Below the pieces are notes generated by a model that was not told where the DNA came from, did no database searches, and saw nothing but the letters and a program-made list of their open reading frames with translations. 64,000 nt of DNA, taken from assembly GCF_009687865.1 (NCBI RefSeq), contig NZ_BLAE01000015.1, positions 124,001-188,000 on the forward strand. The letters run 5' to 3'. The DNA is from Acrocarpospora macrocephala. GTDB taxonomy: Bacteria; Actinomycetota; Actinomycetes; Streptosporangiales; Streptosporangiaceae. The position numbers and the translations under genes are program-made. Below, piece after piece: positions 8,410 to 16,649 of the stretch (positions are counted from its first letter, which is position 1; each line of letters starts with the position of its first letter).

Positions 8410-9303
8410 ATGAAGAAGCTGGTCATCGGGGTGCACCCGAACGAAGGCACCATGCGGGAGCCGAACCCGCATGTCCCGTGGACTCCGGAGGAGATCGCGG
8501 ACGACACGGCCGCGGCCCGGGAGGCGGGGGCCGCCGTGGTGCACTTCCACGCCCGTACGGCCACCGGCGGCGTGGATCACACGCCGGAGACGTACGGCAA
8601 GATCATGGCCGCGATCCGGGACCGCTGCGACATCCTGCTCGCCCCCACCCTGGCCAACGCCCCCGAGCACACGCTCGCCCAGCGGCTGGCCAACGTGGTG
8701 GAGAACGCCGCCGACCCCCGGACGCGAACGGACTTCCTGGTGGCGGAGATGGGCTGCGCGGTGATGGACCTGTGGGATCCGCAGGCCCGCCGGTTCACCT
8801 CGGAGAACCGGCTGTTCCTCAACGACACCGCGACGCAGCGCAGCCTGCTGGCCAAGGCCGCCGAACTCGGGATGACACCGTGGCTGCCCACCTTCAACGT
8901 GAGCTGGACCCGCGCCCTCACCGCCCACCTGGACTCCGGAGCCGTCGCCGGGCGGGCGGTCGTGCACCTGATCCTCGGCGGTCCCGAGTTCCCCGCCGCC
9001 CATCCGGCCACCGTCGAGGGTCTCCGCGCCCACCTGGACTTCCTGCCCGCCGGCCACGAGTACGAATGGTTCGTCTCGGCCTACCGGGGGGACGTGCTCG
9101 CGGTCGCCGAGGAGGCCATCCGGCGCGGCGGGCACGTCTCCATCGGCGTCGGCGACCACCACTACGCCCACCTCGGCCTGCCGACCAACGCCGAACTGGT
9201 GCGGCGGGTGGCCGAGCTGTCCCGGCGGATCGGCCGCGAGGTGGCCACCCCGGCGGAGGCTCGGCGCCTGCTGTGCGGCGGCCACGACACGGCGGAATGC
9301 TGA
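8410..9303 (+). CDS. BKACE / beta-keto acid cleavage enzyme family protein (DUF849)
   Basis: A 297-residue TIM-barrel protein of the BKACE family, whose studied members condense a beta-keto acid with acetyl-CoA and release acetoacetate plus a new CoA ester. Recognisable are the opening VIGVHPNE, WTPEEIADD and the metal-binding HFHAR (HxH). The Glu-bearing segment before strand 5 (usually P-E-x-E-V-F) reads TPWLPTFN, and the C-terminal R-x-G-x-E-D motif reads SIGVGDHH, so two glutamates and an arginine expected at the active site appear missing. The ATG at 8410 is 5 bases after GGAGG; a GTG 3 bases earlier is too close. It may act together with the BKACE domain of the fusion at 10318. Confidence 0.85.
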   Translation: MKKLVIGVHPNEGTMREPNPHVPWTPEEIADDTAAAREAGAAVVHFHARTATGGVDHTPETYGKIMAAIRDRCDILLAPTLANAPEHTLAQRLANVVENAADPRTRTDFLVAEMGCAVMDLWDPQARRFTSENRLFLNDTATQRSLLAKAAELGMTPWLPTFNVSWTRALTAHLDSGAVAGRAVVHLILGGPEFPAAHPATVEGLRAHLDFLPAGHEYEWFVSAYRGDVLAVAEEAIRRGGHVSIGVGDHHYAHLGLPTNAELVRRVAELSRRIGREVATPAEARRLLCGGHDTAEC

Positions 9304-9305
9304 CG

Positions 9306-10304
9306 ATGACCGACTACGCCGAGTCGCTCGTCACCTCGTCCCTGGCCAGTCTGCACCGGGCCAATCCGCACCTGGTCGTCTGCCACCCCGACCCCGCCTA
9401 CGTGGTGCGCGCCCCTGCCGACGGCGCCCCCAAGGTCGCGCTCGTCTCCGGGGGCGGCTCCGGCCACGAGCCGCTGCACACCGGGTTCGTCGGCACCGGG
9501 ATGCTCGACGCCGCCGTACCCGGAGCCATCTTCGCCAGCCCCACCGCGAGCCAGATCAGGGCGGCGATCCGGGCCGCGCACCGGGGCCGGGGGGCACTGC
9601 TGATCGTCAAGAACTACACCGGCGACGTGCTCAACTTCTCCATCGCCGCGGAACTGGCCGCCGCCGACGGCATCGAGACCCGTACCGTCCTCGTCGACGA
9701 CGACCTGGCGACCGGCGAGCGCGCCGGCCAGGATCCGCACCACCCGGGACGGCGCGGCACCGCCGCCGTCATCGCGGTGGAGAAGATCTGCGGCGCGGCG
9801 GCCGAGGCCGGCGCCGGCCTCGACGAGCTGGCCGACCTGGGCCGGCGGGTCGTCGGATCGGCGCGCACCATGGCCCTGGCCCTGGCCGCCTGCACCCATC
9901 CCAGCCAGCTCCGCCCCGCCTTCGAACTGGGCGATGACGAGATCGAGTTCGGGGTCGGCATCCACGGCGAACGGGGCGTCGAGGTACGCCGCCGCACCGC
10001 GGTGCCCGACCTGGTGGCCTCGCTCGCCGAGCCGATCACCGAAGCGCTGGGGCTGGCCGAGGGGGACGCCGTGATCGCGATCGTGAACGGCCTGGGCGGC
10101 ACGTACGGCCTGGAGCTGTCCCTGGTCCACGACGCGCTGGCCGCGTATCTCGACACCCGCGGCATCGGCATCGCCCGCACCCTGGTCGGCGACTACGTCA
10201 CCGCGCTGGACATGCGCGGCTTCTCGATCACCCTGGTGCGCGCCGCCGAGGAGTTCGTCGACCTGTGGGACGCCCCCGTCCGGGCCCCGGCCCTGACCTG
10301 GTGA
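9306..10304 (+). CDS. DhaK-type dihydroxyacetone (ketose) kinase subunit
   Basis: A 332-residue homologue of DhaK, the substrate-binding half of dihydroxyacetone kinases. It shows VALVSGGGSGHEPLHTGFVG near residue 40, IVKNYTGDVLNF and DDDLATG, and the EFGVGIHGERG segment carrying the histidine that covalently holds the ketose in characterised DhaK proteins. The ATP-binding DhaL partner is encoded next, at the N-terminus of the following gene. DhaK homologues phosphorylate dihydroxyacetone or C4 ketoses such as erythrulose; which applies here is unknown. A start 9 bases upstream (MLT) overlaps the previous stop and is equally possible. Confidence 0.88.
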   Translation: MTDYAESLVTSSLASLHRANPHLVVCHPDPAYVVRAPADGAPKVALVSGGGSGHEPLHTGFVGTGMLDAAVPGAIFASPTASQIRAAIRAAHRGRGALLIVKNYTGDVLNFSIAAELAAADGIETRTVLVDDDLATGERAGQDPHHPGRRGTAAVIAVEKICGAAAEAGAGLDELADLGRRVVGSARTMALALAACTHPSQLRPAFELGDDEIEFGVGIHGERGVEVRRRTAVPDLVASLAEPITEALGLAEGDAVIAIVNGLGGTYGLELSLVHDALAAYLDTRGIGIARTLVGDYVTALDMRGFSITLVRAAEEFVDLWDAPVRAPALTW

Positions 10305-10317
10305 GAGGAACGCACCG

Positions 10318-11856
10318 ATGGATGTTCTGCGAGCCGACGAGGCGCGGGCGTGGATCGAGGCGTTCCACGCCGCCGTCGAGCGGCACCACGACGAACTCAC
10401 CGACCTCGACCGCCGCGCGGGCGACGGCGACTTCGGCGCCAACGTGCTGTCGGCGCTCCGGCGCGCCGCGGCCATCCTCCGCACCGCCCCCGCCGACACC
10501 GCGGCAGCGGTCTTCACCGCGGTGGCGGAAGGCTTCCTGAACACCGGCGGGACCAGCGGGCCGCTCTTCGGCATGTGGTTCCGGGAGTTCGCGCTCGCGT
10601 CCGCCCCGGACCTCGCCACCGCCGACCTGGCCCGGGCGGTCCAGAACGGTCTGCGTACGGTGCAACGGCTCGGGCATGCCGAGGTGGGGCACAAGACGAT
10701 GGTCGACGCGATGGCGCCGGCGGCCGACGCGCTGCGGGTCGCGGCGGAGGCCGGGGAGCGACCCGCGGCCGCGCTGCGGCGGGCGGCGCGGGCCGCCCAG
10801 ACCGGCGCCCGGTCCACCGAGGCGCTGCTGGCGCGGCGCGGACGGGCCAGCTATGTCGGCGCGCGCGCCGTCGGCGTGGTCGACCCCGGGGCGCGCACCG
10901 TCGCGCTGTTCTTCGAGTCCGCTCCTGTGGGGGGTTCGCCGCGGCCCGCGACCGCTCGCAAGGTGATCGTCACAGTCGCCCCGACCGGGGGTTTCCTCAC
11001 CCCGGACACGCACCCGTACGTGCCGACCCAGCCGGAGGAGATCGCCGAGGAGGTGCACCGCTGTTTCGACGCCGGCGCCGCCATGGCCGCGCTCCACGCC
11101 CGCCGGCCCGACCACACCGCCACCTGCGACCCAGCCGTCTACCGGCGGATCAACGGGCTGATCAGGGAACGCTGCGACATCGTGCTGAACAACTCCACCG
11201 GTGGCGGGGCCAGCGGCGACATGGTGCGCCGCACCGCCGACGGCACCCTCGTCGTCGACTGGGACCAGCGGTTACGCGGACTCGACGGCGGCGCGGAGAC
11301 CTGCACCCTGGACGGCTTCACGGCGTACGCGACCGCGCCGGCCGGCGAACTGCTCATGGACACCCCGCCCTCCAAGGTCCGGCAGCTGGCGCTGTCGATG
11401 CGGGAGAAGGGCGTCAAACCCGAGTGGGAGGTCTTCAACCCCGCACACCTCGTCCAGGAGGTGGCCGAACTGACCGCCGCGGGATATGACAGCACGCCGT
11501 ACCTGGTGAACCTGGTGCTCGGCATGCACGGAACGTTCCAGAACGCCATGCCGTACACGCCGCGCATCCTCCAGCACCTGGTGGACCTGCTGCCCGCCGG
11601 CGCGGTCTTCACCGCGACCGTCTGCGGGGCCGAGCAGATCCGCGGTCTCACCCACGCCCTCCTCCTCGGCGGGCACGTCCGGGTCGGCATCGAGGACAAC
11701 CCGTTCACCCCCGCAGGGGAGCCCCACCGCAACGCGGAGCAGGTGGAGCACATCGTGCGCGTCATCCACGAACTGGGCATGGAACCGGCGACCCCGGCCG
11801 AGGCGCGCGAGATCCTCGGCCTTCCCCCGCGACAGGAGGCTGACTGTGCCGTCTGA
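10318..11856 (+). CDS. Fusion: DhaL-type kinase subunit + BKACE (DUF849) domain
   Basis: One uninterrupted 512-codon frame. Residues 1 to about 205 are DhaL, the ADP/ATP-Mg subunit of dihydroxyacetone kinases: LDRRAGDGDFGANV (Asp cluster; the usual GDGDHG has Phe for His), FLNTGGTSGPLFGMWF, GHKTMVDAM and RGRASYVGARAVGVVDPGA. After a short linker (SAPVGGSPRPATA) residues from about 216 are a full BKACE domain: VIVTVAPTGG, YVPTQPEEIAEEV, ALHARRPD, NNSTGGG, KPEWEVFN and HVRVGIEDN. The first histidine of the HxH metal motif is Ala here. The ATG follows GAGAGGAACGCACC. Fusion of a kinase subunit to a beta-keto acid cleavage domain is not an arrangement I recognise. No stop or codon-bias break is seen at the junction, which argues against a sequencing artefact. 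Confidence 0.88.
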   Translation: MDVLRADEARAWIEAFHAAVERHHDELTDLDRRAGDGDFGANVLSALRRAAAILRTAPADTAAAVFTAVAEGFLNTGGTSGPLFGMWFREFALASAPDLATADLARAVQNGLRTVQRLGHAEVGHKTMVDAMAPAADALRVAAEAGERPAAALRRAARAAQTGARSTEALLARRGRASYVGARAVGVVDPGARTVALFFESAPVGGSPRPATARKVIVTVAPTGGFLTPDTHPYVPTQPEEIAEEVHRCFDAGAAMAALHARRPDHTATCDPAVYRRINGLIRERCDIVLNNSTGGGASGDMVRRTADGTLVVDWDQRLRGLDGGAETCTLDGFTAYATAPAGELLMDTPPSKVRQLALSMREKGVKPEWEVFNPAHLVQEVAELTAAGYDSTPYLVNLVLGMHGTFQNAMPYTPRILQHLVDLLPAGAVFTATVCGAEQIRGLTHALLLGGHVRVGIEDNPFTPAGEPHRNAEQVEHIVRVIHELGMEPATPAEAREILGLPPRQEADCAV

Positions 11857-13576
11857 CCGGCCCCGGCTGCGCTCCCAGGACTGGTTCGGCGCGGACGGCA
11901 TCGCCGGCTTCGCGCACCGGTCGTGGCTGAAGAACCAGGGACTGCCCGATCGGGTCTTCGACGGGCGCCCGGTCATCGGCATCTGCAACACCTTCTCGGA
12001 GCTGACACCCTGCAACGCGCACTTCCGCGAGCTCGCCGAGCACGTCAAACGGGGAGTGCTCGAAGCCGGCGGCCTGCCCCTGGAGTTCCCCGTGACCTCG
12101 CTCGGCGAGACGGTGATGCGGCCCACCACCATGCTGCTGCGGAACCTGGCCAGCATGGACGTGGAGGAGTCGATCCGGGCCAACCCGATCGACGGGGTGG
12201 TGCTCCTGTGCGGCTGCGACAAGACCACCCCGGCGCTGCTGATGGGGGCGGCCAGCTGCGACCTGCCGACCATCGTCGTCTCCGGCGGCCCGATGCTGAC
12301 CGGGCGGTACCGTGGCCGGCCCATCGGCTCGGGCACGTCGGTGTTCGCCATGAACGAGGAGGTGCGGGCGGGCCGCATGAGCCAGGCCGAGTTCCGCGCG
12401 GCCGAAGCCTGCGCCTCGCGGTCGGCCGGGCACTGCAACACCATGGGCACCGCCTCGACCATGGCGAGCGTCGTGGAGGCGCTCGGCCTGGGGCTGCCGG
12501 GAAACGCCGACATCCCCGCCGTGGACGCGCGCCGCCGGGTCCTGGCCCGGGACGCCGGGCGCCGCGCCGTCGGCCTGGTCCACGAGAACGTACCGATGTC
12601 GGCGATCCTGACCAGGGCCGCGTTCGAGAACGCGATCCGGGTGGTCGCCGCGATCGGCGGATCGACCAATGCCGTGATCCACCTGCTCGCGCTGGCCGGC
12701 CGGATCGAAGCCGGGCTGATATTGGACGACTTCGACAAAGTCGCCCGAGGGGTCCCCCTCCTAGTCGATCTCATGCCGTCGGGCCGTCACCTGATGGAGG
12801 ACTTCTTCGCGGCCGGCGGTCTCCAGGCCGTCCTGAGCGAGCTGGGTGACCTGCTGCACCGCGAGGCTCGTACGGTCACCGGGCGGACCATCGGCGAAGA
12901 GGCGGCCGACGCGCAGGTCTGGGACCGGGAGGTGATCAGATCGGTGGCCGACCCGCTCGCGCCGGAGGCGGGAATCGCCGTGCTGCGCGGCAACCTGGCG
13001 CCGGACGGCGCGGTGATCAAGCCGTCGGCGGCCAGCCCGCACCTGCTGCGCCACCGGGGCCGCGCGCTCACGTTCACCGGTGTGGAGGACCTGCGGTCCC
13101 GCATCGACGATCCGGCGCTGGCGGTCGACGAGGACACGGTGCTGGTCCTGACCGGCGCGGGGCCGCGCGGGTACCCCGGGATGCCGGAGGTGGGCAACCT
13201 TCCCCTGCCGAGCGCCCTGCTCCGCCGCGGCGTCCGGGACCTGGTACGGATCTCCGACGCCCGGATGAGCGGCACCGCGTACGGCACCGTCGTCCTGCAC
13301 GTGTCACCGGAAGCGGCGGCCGGTGGACCACTGGCCCTGGTCCGGGACGGCGACATGATCGAACTCGACGTCGAGCACCGCCGGCTGCATCTCGACCTCC
13401 CCGCGGCGGAACTCACCCGTCGCCGACGGCAGTGGCGGCCCCCCGCCGCGCCGCAGGGGGGCGGCTATCGGAGACTGTACGTCGACCACGTGCTCCAGGC
13501 CGACCGGGGAGCCGACTTCGACTTCCTGGTCGGGCGACGCGGGGTTCAGGTGACGGGCGACAACCACCTTGGGTAG
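11846..13576 (+). CDS. IlvD/Edd-family dehydratase (sugar-acid or dihydroxyacid dehydratase)
   Basis: 576 residues, the usual size of this Fe-S dehydratase family. Conserved cysteines occur in NTFSELTPCNAHF, LLCGCDKTTPALLMG and GHCNTMGTASTMASV, and the C-terminal half has GPRGYPGMPEV and RISDARMSGTAYGTVV. The family removes water from 2,3-dihydroxyacids, including branched-chain precursors, gluconate-6-phosphate and pentonates. In a catabolic run with a kinase and an SDR, a sugar-acid substrate is more likely than valine synthesis. The GTG start at 11846 is preceded by AGGAGG at 6 bases and overlaps the fusion gene by 11 bases, so the two are coupled. Confidence 0.9.
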   Translation: MPSDRPRLRSQDWFGADGIAGFAHRSWLKNQGLPDRVFDGRPVIGICNTFSELTPCNAHFRELAEHVKRGVLEAGGLPLEFPVTSLGETVMRPTTMLLRNLASMDVEESIRANPIDGVVLLCGCDKTTPALLMGAASCDLPTIVVSGGPMLTGRYRGRPIGSGTSVFAMNEEVRAGRMSQAEFRAAEACASRSAGHCNTMGTASTMASVVEALGLGLPGNADIPAVDARRRVLARDAGRRAVGLVHENVPMSAILTRAAFENAIRVVAAIGGSTNAVIHLLALAGRIEAGLILDDFDKVARGVPLLVDLMPSGRHLMEDFFAAGGLQAVLSELGDLLHREARTVTGRTIGEEAADAQVWDREVIRSVADPLAPEAGIAVLRGNLAPDGAVIKPSAASPHLLRHRGRALTFTGVEDLRSRIDDPALAVDEDTVLVLTGAGPRGYPGMPEVGNLPLPSALLRRGVRDLVRISDARMSGTAYGTVVLHVSPEAAAGGPLALVRDGDMIELDVEHRRLHLDLPAAELTRRRRQWRPPAAPQGGGYRRLYVDHVLQADRGADFDFLVGRRGVQVTGDNHLG

Positions 13577-13585
13577 GGAGAGACG

Positions 13586-14311
13586 ATGACGGGTGTCGCG
13601 GTGGTGACCGGTGCGGGTTCCGGGATCGGCAGGGTGGTGAGCAGAGCGCTCCTGGAAGCCGGGTACCTGGTGGCGCTCGCCGGCCGGCGGGCGGAACCGC
13701 TCCGCGAGAGCGCCGGAGACCACCCCGGCGCCCTGGTCGTGCCCGCGGACGTGGCCGACCCGGACTCGGTGGCCGCGCTCTTCGATCGGGTACGGGACCA
13801 CTGGGGCCGGCTGGACCTGCTGTTCAACAACGCCGGCACCTTCGGTCCGCGCGGCGCCGTCGACGAGATCTCGGCGGCCGACTGGCGCCGTGTCGTGGAC
13901 ACGAACCTGACGGGCGCGTTCCTGTGCGCCCAGCACGCGTTCGCCATCATGAAAGAGCAGCTGCCCCAGGGCGGGCGCATCATCAACAACGGCTCCGTCT
14001 CCGCGCACACCCCTCGCCCCCGCAGCGTGGCGTACACCGCCACCAAGCACGCGCTCACCGGCCTGACGAAATCGATCGCGCTCGACGGCCGGCCGTACCG
14101 GATCGCCTGCGGACAGATCGACATCGGCAACGCGGCCACCGAGATGACCGTCGACCTGGCCCGGCCGGACCACGGGCCTGCGCCGGAACCGACGTTCGAC
14201 CCGGCACACGTCGCGGACGCGGTGCTCCTGATGGCGAATCTTCCCCTGGACGCGAACGTGCTGTTCCTGACCATCACCGCGACGGCTATGCCATTCGTCG
14301 GCCGGGGCTGA
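13586..14311 (+). CDS. SDR-family oxidoreductase
   Basis: 241 residues, complete classical SDR. It has the cofactor loop [21 protein letters not shown], the catalytic Ser in INNGSVS and Tyr-x-x-x-Lys in [10 protein letters not shown], and ends with [11 protein letters not shown]. It begins 9 bases after the dehydratase stop with GGGAGAG as ribosome site, so it completes the catabolic operon. It probably oxidises or reduces a hydroxyl/keto group of the pathway substrate. Confidence 0.9.
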   Translation: MTGVAVVTGAGSGIGRVVSRALLEAGYLVALAGRRAEPLRESAGDHPGALVVPADVADPDSVAALFDRVRDHWGRLDLLFNNAGTFGPRGAVDEISAADWRRVVDTNLTGAFLCAQHAFAIMKEQLPQGGRIINNGSVSAHTPRPRSVAYTATKHALTGLTKSIALDGRPYRIACGQIDIGNAATEMTVDLARPDHGPAPEPTFDPAHVADAVLLMANLPLDANVLFLTITATAMPFVGRG

Positions 14312-14333
14312 GGGCACCTGACCGCGAGGCCGT

Positions 14334-15128
14334 TCATCGGCCGAGGCCCAGCACCGGACGCACCACCGACGCGCCGCGGGCGAGGTCGCGGGAGATCCCC
14401 AGGGCGCCCGCACGCACCGCCGTGTCCACCCGCGACAGGCTGATCCGGCCGACCGGACCCGAGATCGCCAGCGCGCCGAGCACCGCGCCGTCACCGTCCC
14501 GCACCGGTGCGGCCGCCCCCACCACCCCCGCGATGGACTCCTGCCGGTCGAACGCCACCCCGGAACGGCGGATCTGCGCCAACTCGGCGAGCAGCGCCGG
14601 CGGATCGGTGAGGGTGCGATCGGTCAGCCGGGGCAACACCCCGCCGAGGACTCCCCGGACCTTGTCCGCCGGGGAGAAGGCGAGCATGACCTTGCCCGCG
14701 CAACTGGCATGAGCGGGCCACCGGCCTCCGACGCGCTGCGGCAGCCGACGTCCGCGGTCGCCCCGGAATATCTCCACGTAGACGACCTCGATCTCCTCCA
14801 GCACCGCCAGCGCCACGTTGTGCCCGGTCGCGTCGTGCAGGTTCACCATATGCGGCCGCGCCGCCTCCACCAGGCCATTCGCCCGGGGCGCCGTCTGCCC
14901 GAGCTCGAACAGCAGCAGCCCGATCCGAAAGGCACTGCCCGCCTGCTCCAGCAAGCCCACCCGCACCAGCTCATGCACCGTCCGGTGCACCGTGGACTTG
15001 GGCAACCCGGTCCGCCGGGTCAGCTCCGCGATGCCGAGCGCGCCGTCCCCTTTCCGGAACTCCTTCAGCAGAACGGCCGCACGCCCGATCGCGCTGACCT
15101 CACCATCGTTCCGATGAGCGGGACTCAC
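14334..15128 (-). CDS. IclR-family transcriptional regulator (second)
   Basis: 264 residues from a GTG at 15128 (MSPAHRNDGEVSAIGRAAVLL). The winged HTH reads LGIAELTRRTGLPKSTVHRTVHELVRV and the effector domain includes HASCAGKVMLAFSPAD and FDRQESIAGVVGAAAPV. It lies tail-to-tail with the SDR gene and closes the catabolic region. The frame stays open far upstream, but codon pattern and homology begin here; the GTG abuts AGGGG with little spacing, so the exact start is uncertain. Confidence 0.85.
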   Translation of the reverse strand: MSPAHRNDGEVSAIGRAAVLLKEFRKGDGALGIAELTRRTGLPKSTVHRTVHELVRVGLLEQAGSAFRIGLLLFELGQTAPRANGLVEAARPHMVNLHDATGHNVALAVLEEIEVVYVEIFRGDRGRRLPQRVGGRWPAHASCAGKVMLAFSPADKVRGVLGGVLPRLTDRTLTDPPALLAELAQIRRSGVAFDRQESIAGVVGAAAPVRDGDGAVLGALAISGPVGRISLSRVDTAVRAGALGISRDLARGASVVRPVLGLGR

Positions 15129-15356
15129 CCCTGCATGGTACGCATCACCGAGGGGGATGAGGTCTCGCCCGCCCGCGAGCAGACGCCAGCCTCCTGAAAG
15201 GGCAGGGATAACCCCAGGTTCCGCACCGAGCGGGCACGGATGTGTCCGGCGTGGATACAGCGCATTCTCATAGCGCACGCAAATCCCGCCAATCGACACC
15301 GGAGGAGACATGGAACGCCCGGTGCACCACCACATGAACCGCGCGAGGTGACCGTC

Positions 15357-16649
15357 ATGGAGATCGCCATCGTGATCACCCTGGCCGCGGGCGTCGTCAA
15401 GGGACTGGCCTGGCTCCGGCAGCGTCTTCGCAGGCGCAGAACGGAAGGCGGCGTCCCGCTCGGGCAGGCCAGTATCGACTCCGCCGTCCCGACCTTCCGG
15501 ATCGTGTCCCTCGGACTGCAGGGCGCCGGCAAGACGCTGCTGCTGGCCAGCATGTTCCACGAACTTCAGGCGCCGACGCGGCAGAGCTACTACCTGTCCG
15601 CCGCGCCGGCCGACGTGGCCAAGCTCACCGAGTGGTTCGCCACCATGGCCGACACCACCGACCCCGGGGGCTGGCCGGCCGGGACCACGCTGAGCGAGAC
15701 CCGGCGCTTCGCCTTCACCGTCAAGACCAGGACCGCGGACTCCGTGCACGACATCCTGCGCCTGGACTACCTGGAGTACGCCGGCGAACTGCTCACCCGT
15801 ACCGACCCGGCCGGAGCCGAACGGCAGGCGGAACTGTTCGCCCAGGTCCAGTCGGCCGACGCCGTGCTCGGCATCCTGGACGGCCAGCGGATCCGCCAGC
15901 ACCTGGACGGTGAGGCACGCGGCTGGGCCGAACTGGACCGGACCCTCAACATCCTCATCCCGCACATGATGAACATCACCTGCCCGATCAGCTTCGTCCT
16001 CACCAAATGGGACCTGCTGGCCGACCTGCACGAGGACGAGGACACCCGGCTGGCCCGCGTCCGTGACCTGCTGATGGCCAACGATCACTTCCGGGCCCTG
16101 GTGAACACGCACGGCACGCAGCGCGTGGTCCGGCTCATCCCGGTGAGCGCGGTCGGCCGGGGATTCGCCACCATCGACCAGCACGGCCACGTGGTCAAGG
16201 TCCCGAGCGCCCAGGCGCAGCCGACCTACGCCGACGTGCCCCTGTCCGCCGTGGTTCCCGACGTCTTCGACCAGGCCGAGATGCGCCTGCACGAGGAGTT
16301 CACCGCCGACCTGGACGAGGAGATCCGCCAGTGGACCCGGCGGACGCCGCTGGAGCGGCTCTCCTCGGCGGCCACGCTGGCCGGGCAGTCGGCCGGGCGG
16401 GCGCTCCTGCAGTACATCGGCACGCCCGCTGTCACCGTGATGGGCGACGTGATGATGGGCATGTTCCTGGACTCCCGCCGCCGCCGAGCCGACACCGAGG
16501 AGGCCCAGGTCGACCGGCAGGTGAACCAGGCCGAACGGCGGGTCCAGGAGTTCCTGCACGCCCGCCGACGGGTGCTCCGCGACATGCGCGGCAAGCCTGA
16601 CCAGCTCGAAGGCCGGCTTCCCAGTTCCCGTCTCACGGCTGGACTGTGA
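15357..16649 (+). CDS. Membrane-tethered P-loop GTPase, uncharacterised
   Basis: 430 residues. Residues 1-17 form one hydrophobic segment (MEIAIVITLAAGVVKGL) followed by a basic stretch RQRLRRRR. The GTPase core has a P-loop SLGLQGAGKTLLL near residue 60, a possible switch II in LDYLEYAGELL, and TKWD matching the base-specifying N/TKxD motif, so it belongs broadly to TRAFAC-type GTPases. The C-terminal third is helical and ends in a charged, coiled-coil-like run (EEAQVDRQVNQAERRVQEFL). Its stop overlaps the next gene as GTGA. I do not recognise a characterised homologue; roles in membrane remodelling or defence are possible but not shown. Confidence 0.75.
   Translation: MEIAIVITLAAGVVKGLAWLRQRLRRRRTEGGVPLGQASIDSAVPTFRIVSLGLQGAGKTLLLASMFHELQAPTRQSYYLSAAPADVAKLTEWFATMADTTDPGGWPAGTTLSETRRFAFTVKTRTADSVHDILRLDYLEYAGELLTRTDPAGAERQAELFAQVQSADAVLGILDGQRIRQHLDGEARGWAELDRTLNILIPHMMNITCPISFVLTKWDLLADLHEDEDTRLARVRDLLMANDHFRALVNTHGTQRVVRLIPVSAVGRGFATIDQHGHVVKVPSAQAQPTYADVPLSAVVPDVFDQAEMRLHEEFTADLDEEIRQWTRRTPLERLSSAATLAGQSAGRALLQYIGTPAVTVMGDVMMGMFLDSRRRRADTEEAQVDRQVNQAERRVQEFLHARRRVLRDMRGKPDQLEGRLPSSRLTAGL

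Noticed and set aside
11846-13576. Branched-chain amino-acid dihydroxyacid dehydratase (ilvD) for biosynthesis
   Set aside because: The gene overlaps a catabolic fusion gene and has no ilv neighbours, so a biosynthetic symbol was not given.
15129-16559. N-terminal extension of the second IclR protein to 741 residues
   Set aside because: The extra part is antisense to the GTPase gene and shows no IclR homology.
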